From Lucifuga dentata (lineage: Eukaryota; Chordata; Actinopteri; Ophidiiformes; Bythitidae), in contig VXCM01002044.1 in the NCBI GenBank assembly GCA_014773175.1, positions 18,698 to 82,697 on the forward strand: a stretch of 64,000 nucleotides of DNA. Reading direction: 5' to 3'. The notes beneath the pieces are model-generated. The model had not been told where the DNA came from, searched no databases, and saw only the letters and a list, made by a program, of their open reading frames with translations. A program made the position numbers and the translations under genes. This document shows, one piece after another, positions 27,829-36,800 of this stretch (its first letter is position 1; each line of letters opens with the position of its first letter).

Positions 27829-30800
27829 CATTTTTTTTTTTTTTTTTTTTNTTTTTTTTTTTTTTTTTTTAAGGCAGGATTGTGGCACAGTGTTTAGCAC
27901 TCTGCACCATTCTAGTTTTTGTTGTTTTCATTTCTTCTTGCTCTTATTGCCTGTCACTCTTTGCTGTTCCAGGGACTTTGTCATACATCCACCTAAACTA
28001 GAATACCATGTCACATTTTGTGGTGACAATTTCAAGCAAGCTTTAAAGGGCCATGCCAGTCATTTTGCATGTTTGAGCCTCATATGTTCAATTTTCATAC
28101 ATGTAACGTTACTGACAATCATTTCCCAAAGCATACTACTGGAACAGTGAATTAAAAATGTTTTTCCTACCTTCCAGACCTCCATAGGTTTCAGTTCATT
28201 CTGGTACGCTATTAAAATCAACTTGCTGATACTTGAAACGTTCTTGGGATAGGTAATCCATCATCACCAACAAGACATGTATTCAGGTTGTTTTAGAAGT
28301 TACTAAATTTTAGCATTTAAGCGCAATAAAAAGCGTGGAGTGAATGTATGCCTCCACCAGGGAATATAGTCCCAAAACAAGACCTGTGTTTATGGAAAAA
28401 TTTAAAGGACCGTGACTTCATAAGGCTGTGTAACTATTAGCAGGAGAAACATGGATTTTTAAGGTGGGTGTATCACTTGAATATTTGATTTTGAAAGATT
28501 AAGAGAGTTTGCAAAATGTCAGGAAAGCTGAAATATGGTTTTATCCTTTGGGAAATGATTGTCAGTAATGTAACATGTAGGAAAATTGAATATTAGGCTC
28601 AAACGTAAAATGGGTGGTATGGTCCTTTAAAATATCAGGACATCTGGGATGACTACAAGATCAGGTCGGGATGCGTCCCTGAAGTGCTTGGTTTTAACGA
28701 GTGTCTGGCACGAGCAGTTTGGCTCCATGTGGGATTTTTGTCCAGATCAGAGAAGTTTGTCTGCAACATGCAGCCTCAGCTTGTTGTTTGATGTCTTTTT
28801 GTTGTCTCAGTTAAATTCCCACGTGTTAAACAGGAAAGTCTTTGCAAATCCAATACATTCATGATAAAAACAAGGAACCGGTGCATGAGGTGTGAATGAG
28901 GATTTGTCATGATCATACTTTTTATGGCTTGCCCTTGAGGGCCTTATGATTATTACCTATAAGAATATTCCCACTTCTTTTTGGGCTTGATATAATGAGA
29001 TGTGTATGCCTATAAATTTTAGATTTTGTTGACATTATATTATGCTCTGTTTATGTTTGTTTACAATTGATTTATTTTATGGTCTTTTTGCGATCAGATT
29101 GTTAATGTTTCATGTAATTTAATTATTCCTGTCAAGGTTGATTGGCGGTTTTTTATCTGTGGACCTTAAAAGCAGCACCCATTCTTTGTTCTGTCACGCT
29201 GAGGATGTTTTATAGCTAAAAATCATTCGTGTTTTGCCTATCTGAGTAAAGTTTTTGAGCCATAACTCTTCCGTGTGCTGGTCTTGGTTCCAAATTTGGT
29301 CCTTTAATTCTCCAAACTTCTGTCTCGGACTCAGTATAAGGAGGACGAAGAGGATGACGATGATGACGAGGATGCTGGTGATGGCAGGATGAGAGGAGGA
29401 GAGGAGAGTAACGAGGAGAGCAGAGAAGCAGAAGCAGAGGAATACGAGGAGGAGGAGGAGCCCTCAGAAGCCACCAACACTGAGGAGAGAGCCTCTCCAG
29501 ACTCCCATCATCCCCCTGAGCCATCCCAGAGCAGTGAGTGCACACACACACAAATCTAAATCTGTATTTGTCACATATGGCTGTTTTGTTCAGGTCTATC
29601 CAGAGGTAAAAAAAAAAAAAAAAAAAAAAAATCAGGAAATGCGGAGGGTTATCTTGAGCCCACAGCATTGTATATTTCCCATGATGCTCTTCCCTCACCT
29701 GATTTAGCTAATCAGGTGTGGATGGAGCAGGATGAAGATGGACAATATGCAGAGCTGTGGTACTCCAGGACCACTGGCAGTATGTTAAAATTGAGCAAAA
29801 AATAGTAACACAAAAATAAAAACAAAACAAAGCCTGCGGCATTCCATTGAAGAAATCATTTATTTTCATTTGGTATGTCGTGTGGGTTTAAGATTAAATA
29901 CCCAAATCTGGTGATGCTTTAATCTGCGATGACTATCAGCAGCAGGGACTTCATGTTGCTGTTTGGTCCCCAGGGCCATTTCTTCTTCTTCTCCTCCCCT
30001 TCTCCAACCTGATTGGTCACCTGGTCACTAATCACTTGACCTCATAGAGTCACTTTTCTGAAATGGTTTTCAGCTAGGAAAGATGAAAAAAAAAAAAAAA
30101 AAAANAAAAAAAAAAAAAAAAAAATACCATCCTGCCCTGAAGTTAAAAATGGACCCATAAACTTGTTTGATAAAAAATAACAAGCTGAGGTCTAATATGT
30201 GAAAGTCTGTGAAACAGTGAACATCTCCAAAAATCCAAATCATTGATGTTACATTCAGGGCTGCACACACACAGCATGCAGGTATGCATGCCTGCCTTCA
30301 AAGAGAAAATGCATGGGTCTGTGCTCCTGCACTCATTTACATCCCTATAGAAAGAGAGAAAAATACCTAGAGAGAAAAAACAAGAGGAAGTGCTCATGTA
30401 GTTTCTCTCTCTCCCCTCCCTCTAAAAAGAGAGGTACCTGCTACAGGTAGAGAACCAGGTGCGTGGGTGCGTGCACCCTTGTGCTCCATAAATGTAGCAG
30501 CCAAAAATGAAACATATGTAAGGAATTTCCTTTGTAAATTTGCAGATTGACAATATTCAGTACTAAAAATTATTGATTAATTTTCTGCCAATGGATCAAT
30601 CAAACGTCTGCATACATGTGATGTTCATGTTTTTAAGGTTTAGTCATTTTTCTGACATTGATTAAGCGGTGACTGATTTCTTCCAGGTGAGGGCAGCAGC
30701 ACCACATCTGAGCCTGACCCTCCCAGAGACCCCATGCACCTCCCCCCAACTTCCTCCTCCATCACACCTCGCCTGCCCCACCCCCGTCTCCCACCACGGC

Positions 30801-33800
30801 TCTACATCCAACCTCCTGCTCCGGAGCTGGGACCCCCACACACACAGGTACACACACACACACACACATACACAGTAAGGGGTTTCCTGTCCCAACCTCA
30901 TGGCTCCAGGGCTCAGCGTTTCCCATCTCTCCCTGCTCTGCTTTTGCCTGATTGGCTAAATTAATTACAGTCACTGAAATAACTCAAATCTGACTATCTA
31001 TAAAATTATTAGATATTATGATAGGATGGCCAGACGAAAATGCCAATGATGCCAGGAACTAATAATTCCGTAACTGTCCACTGTTTCTCTGTGCCAGCCT
31101 TTCTCTTTTTAGAATCCATTTTTTTGTCTAAGCGTCAAGAAAATTATGAAAGAAAAAAATGATGTTTTCTTAGTTTCAGTTTATTCTAATTAATATTATA
31201 TTGTTCAGTTCAAAGGCCACCGGTTGGCCCACCTATCAACTCTCACTGAGCCCAACACTGTGTCAACCCATTGTTGTCATGGAGATGATGGGACCTGAAT
31301 GTGACTGGACCAAACCAAAGTAGGGTAGACATTCTCATAGAGAGTGGAGCAGTCAGACATTCAGAGCTGCTTACAGGGAGAAGAGGGAGAATTTTGACTC
31401 ATTGCGTCAGATCGATGTCTCACAGATACAGATAAAAACATAACGGAAAGAGTGAGACCAAATGTAATGGAGCAAAAGTATATTTTTCTTCATAAATATA
31501 CTCAAGTATGAGTTAAAAGTATCCTGCAATAAAACTACTCAGTAAAGTACAGTTTTGTGAAAGTAGTTATGAGTAAATGTAACGGCCACCATGCACATCC
31601 CACAAATTTTAGGACCACATGGAGTTATCCACATCGACTGCACATGTGCAAGAAAAGCAAAATGGCTGCTCTGTTTGAGGATTTGAGGAGATTCGTGTTA
31701 TCTGCACCTTTACAACTTGTCTTTAAACTTGAGCTCTCTGTTCAGTTTGATCAAATTAAACACTAGTCCTAAACGCAAAGTCTCCTCAGGGCTGCTCTGA
31801 ACTCTATAAACGTGTTAGTTAACCCAAAAGACAGGAAATCATGAAAATAAATAAAATAATTCATTACAGAATAAAGTCACTCCTTTAAGATAAAATAAGT
31901 CACATTAGTTGTGGAGCCTCTTTGTTTCTGTGGCAAACTAAAGAAACAGTTAAATCTCACTATAAAGACAGAAATCTGTGTCTGTGACACCAACATCTCT
32001 AGAACCCGGCATGTATGAAGCTGATATTCAGCAGAGAACTCAAAGACGTGTAGTGTCATGTGTGAACTTGTTGGGATGAGTGGTTCTCGAATTGAGCTGT
32101 GCCTGTAAAAAGTAGTCCGTGCAGCAGGATCCCCTCCAGGCGTGGCAGGATACACTCTGGTCCAGTGGTACAGTCTCAACCCGACCCCGTACAGCAAATA
32201 AAGCTAGCTCAGAGGACGTGCAGAACTAAATTATGGCAGGCTGCGGTGCACACCATAAAGTCCGGCNCTAGCTCAGAGGACGTGCAGAACTAAATTATGG
32301 CAGGCTGCGGTGCACACCATAAAGTCCGGCCCACTATGAACAGCCACGTGTTCAACTGGCGCTGCGCTAGTAAAGCAGATAAAACAGGGATTTTAAACAG
32401 GAATTAATCTACATTAATCTGTTGATTCAGTGTATAGTGATTACAAGTTAACGAGTTCCTGTGATTTCTGTGATTAATTATGATTAATCACAGAAATCTG
32501 CATGATTAGTTAATTTTTTTAATCGATTCACAGTCCTTATATACAGTGTGTGTGTGTATATATATACGTATATATACGTATATATATATACAGGCAGTCC
32601 CCGACTTATGAACATCCGACTTACGAACAATCTGTACTTACGAACCGACTGCCATAAAGCCTATTAAATTAAAAATTCAAGTTACATACAATGATTCATA
32701 ATAANAACCGACTGCCATAAAGCCTATTAAATTAAAAATTCAAGTTACATACAATGATTCATAATAATGAATGGTGAACTACTTTGCGACGCACGTCAAA
32801 ACACTGCATGTTGACAGCGATTCAGCGGTATTATGTTTAAGATGTTCTAGTATATTTAAAAGTGTTTCTTTAATGTTTCTTATGCATAGAAAGGTAAAAG
32901 ATATATGCTAGATACGTACCTTAGGTAACTGTTCCGACTTACTTACAAATCCAACTTAAAGACAGCCGTAGAAACGGAAGTCGTTTGTAACCCGGGAACT
33001 GCCTGTATCACAAACACAGTTTAAAACATCGTCATATCTCATACTGTTGAACTTTACCACCAGACTGAATCAGGTCTTTATTTTTGCTGGCAGTGTGTTT
33101 TATGAATCACTTCCCAGCGTGTAAATAAGGAAATACGCCTCCTTCATAACGCCTAAAGAGGCCGGTAACAGACGTTTATGAATAAAAGACTGATCGACAT
33201 GTTAAATCTGGCAGTGTGTTTTATGAATTCCCCTCAGCGTGTTTTTGGTGAAGAGAAGGATGGCTACATATGATAGTGACTAAGACGATATGATAGTGTT
33301 TGAGTCCTGAACATCTTTTTTTGTAGTTTTAGTAAAGATGATGGTCTGTAGATGACCTGCAAGCCGCAGTTTGGACACATTAAAAATGTCTTAAATGAGG
33401 GTTAATGATGTTATGCGTTTGTTATCCAGAGGCCTCCGTCCTCTCAGCTACGCCGGCCTTCAGTAGGACGAGGACCTCAGCTAACGCCTGGAATAGGCAC
33501 CATGGTAAGAGCGTGTGTACGTCATGTAAAAACCATTGCAGGTACTTAGCATGTGTCGTGTATCTGCATCTTACTGTTTTTGTGTTTGCAGCAACATTTC
33601 TTTGATGACGACGACAGGATGGTTCCCAGTACTCCCACTCTGGTGGTCCCACATCGCACCGACGGCTTTGCTGAGGCAATACAGTAAGATGCTCTCACAC
33701 ACACACACACACTCAGACTGTTGAGAGACCCAAAGATGCTGTCTGATTTAAAGAAAGCATTAGGGATTACTTTACCCAGAATTATCTACAGGAGGTAGTA

Positions 33801-36800
33801 GTATAGTCCTTTTTTTTCCACATTATGCCGGAGCTTTAATTTCCATGAAGGTTATAGAAATTAGATAAGCTGTCTCTCCGTCTGCAGCCAGTTTGATTCT
33901 TGTGATCTTTGTGGGTTTATTTCTTGCGTTATGATAATTCAGAGTTCTCATAAACATGCTAACAAGCTAAATGTGTGTGTTTAGCCTGTTTGGGCTGGGA
34001 AGCCTCCGTCTGACCAATCAGCTACTGTACGTTTGGCCTCGCGAGCTCCGCCCACAACAACTTTAACCCTAACGTGTCCTGACGTCTCTGTTCTGGCCTC
34101 AGTTCTCCTCAGGTAGCAGGTCTGTCCACCAGGTTCAGGTTTGGACCTCCAGAAGACCTGCTGACCCAGACATCATCCTCACACTCTGACCTGGGACAGC
34201 TGGCCTCTGCAGGCGGTAACACACACACACAAACAACACACACACGTATACACATATATATAAAGAGAAGACCTGAGAAATCTAAATGTAAAACTGTTTT
34301 TTGGTGTGTGAAATGAAATTGTAATATAGTTTGAATTATTTCTGTGTGTGTGTGTGTCCGTGTCCGTGTCCGTGTGCGTGTGCGTGTGTAGGTTTAGGTA
34401 TGTATGAGTCTCCTCTCTTCCTGGCTGCTCATGATGAGGACGGAGGAGGAAGGAGCGTCCCCACCACACCATTACAAGTGGCTGCACCAGGTAAATAGAA
34501 CACACACACACACACACAGTTTTGCACTTTACATGCGGACCATATTGCCTGACACTGTCTCTCTATCAGTCACGGTCTTCACAGAGTCTTTGCCTTCAGA
34601 CAGCGCTGACAATATGGCGTCCCAGTCTGTTCCCATGGTAACTGCCTCTACGGGGATTGCTGCTGCCGGAGACGACAGAGACGAAGTCTTCATGGAGCCA
34701 GAAGGGGAGGGGTAAGCCACTTCTGACCAATCAGGCCTGAGTTCTGTTCTGAGGAGTTTGTTCTGATCATGCATGGTGGTTAGAAAACAAGAATCCCTGG
34801 CAGCTGACGGCGTTTTAGTGGTTTTCTTTTAAATTTTGAGTTTAGCAGGACGCTCTGGTGCTACATTTACACCTCCAGGTACATGTGACCCCGAGCTAAA
34901 ACGCACCAGTTACAAAGAGAAGATGAAAGGGACTGTCAAAAAAATTAGATACAGGCAAGATGTGAAATCCATGGCAGCAGCATAAATGTTTCTGTTTGTG
35001 TTCTGCAGCATTGACTCGTCTCTGGACAGTCAGGCAGACATGGACGCTGCAGGTCAGCAGAGTGAGGACGCCGCGCTGCCGTCGACCAGCCAAGACCCCG
35101 GTAAATCTTTAAGCTTTATGTTAACTCCTGCTGCTCATGATTACAACCCTGCAAGCATTGGTTTGAGTCTGTGTCAGCTTCAGGACTGTGTGGGCGTCTC
35201 AGCGTCTCCCCGTCTCTCGTTGGCTTTATAACAGCCGTTAGGGCATCACACACCTTTATGGAGTTTGATGATGTGAGTTTTAATCAGGTATGAAGGGCCT
35301 TTAAAGGACCATACTGGCGGTCGTGCATGTTTGAGGCTAATATATACAATCCGTATGCACATTATGTTACCAACAGCCATTTCCCAAAATATACTACTTC
35401 AGTGGTAAATTTAATTTTTTGTTTTTCCTACCTTCCAGACTGCCATTAGCTTCGGTTCATTCCAGCATGCTATAAAAATCAACTTGTAGAGACTTGAAAT
35501 TATGTCTTTTAGGTTTTTTTGTCGAAGTAACGTTATTTAACTGATCCAACACGGAGCTGAAAGAAAAGGTATGTCTCCACCAGGAAATATAGTCCCAAGA
35601 GAAAACGGCTTTTACCGAGAAATTAAAGGACTATACCGGCCATTTTGCATGTTTGAGCCTAATATATTCAATTTTCATACATGTTACGTTACTGACAATC
35701 ATTTCCCAAAGGATAAAACCGTATTTCAGCTTTCCTGATATTTTGCAAAATCTCTTCATCTTTCAAAATCAAATATTCAAGTGATACACCCACCTTAAAA
35801 ATCCATGTTTCTCCTGCTAATAGTTACACAGCCTTATGAAGTCACGGTCCTTTAAATTTTTCCATAAACACAGGTCTTCTTTTGGGACTATATTCCCCGG
35901 TGGAGGCATACATTCACTCCACGCTTTTTATTGAGCTTAAACACTAAAATTACATAACTTCTAAAAAACCTGAATACACGTCTTGTTGGTGATGATGGAT
36001 TACCTATCCCAAGAACGTTTACAGTATCAACAAGTTGATTTTAATAGGAGAATGAACTGAAACCAATGGAGGTCTGGAAGGTAGGAAAAACATTTTTAAT
36101 TCACCGTTCCAGTAGTATGCTTTGAGAAATGACTGTCAGTAACGTTACATGTATGAAAATTGAATATGTTAGGCTCAAACATGCAAAATGGGTGGTATGG
36201 TCCTTTAAAACGGCTTTGCCTTCTGCAATTGTGCAAAAGTGTTAGAAGGTGAAAACTGAATTTTAAGGTGTGTATCACATGAACATTTGATTTTAAAGGA
36301 TTAGAGGATTTTAAAAAATAACAGGAAAACTAAAATACGGTTTTATGTTTTGGTAATTGTCCGTAGCGTAAACATGTATGCAGATTGTATATACTGGGCT
36401 CAAACATGCACAGTCGCAGGTATGGTCCTTTAATACAGCAGCAGTTTACAAAGTTACAGATACAATCAGCATCAGCACCACAGGAAGTTACCGTTTCTCC
36501 ATATGATGACGTCACAGGAAGTTCAGCACCTTTCTCAGTTTGTGGTTATTTGAAGTCTCCTGATGTGGATTGAACGTGAAAAGTTGCGTTCGCACCAGCG
36601 GTACGTAAAGCTGATTCTCGTCTTATTTCTGGTTTTGCTGTAGACACGAGTAGCGTTTCTCAGCAGCGCCCGCTGTCCGCTCAAAGTCTGAGCAGCAGTC
36701 CGGCAACCAGAGGAGCCAGAGGAGGGAGGGGCGAGACCAGGACGTTACTCAGCCGCAGAGGTACCAAACCCACTTCCTGTGGTTCCCTGATGAATGTCGA

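Noticed and set aside
29216..29698. Minus-strand 160-codon frame opposite the acidic tpr exon
   Set aside because: It is the complement of the Asp/Glu-rich exon 29335-29533; the plus-strand exon has splice sites and homology.
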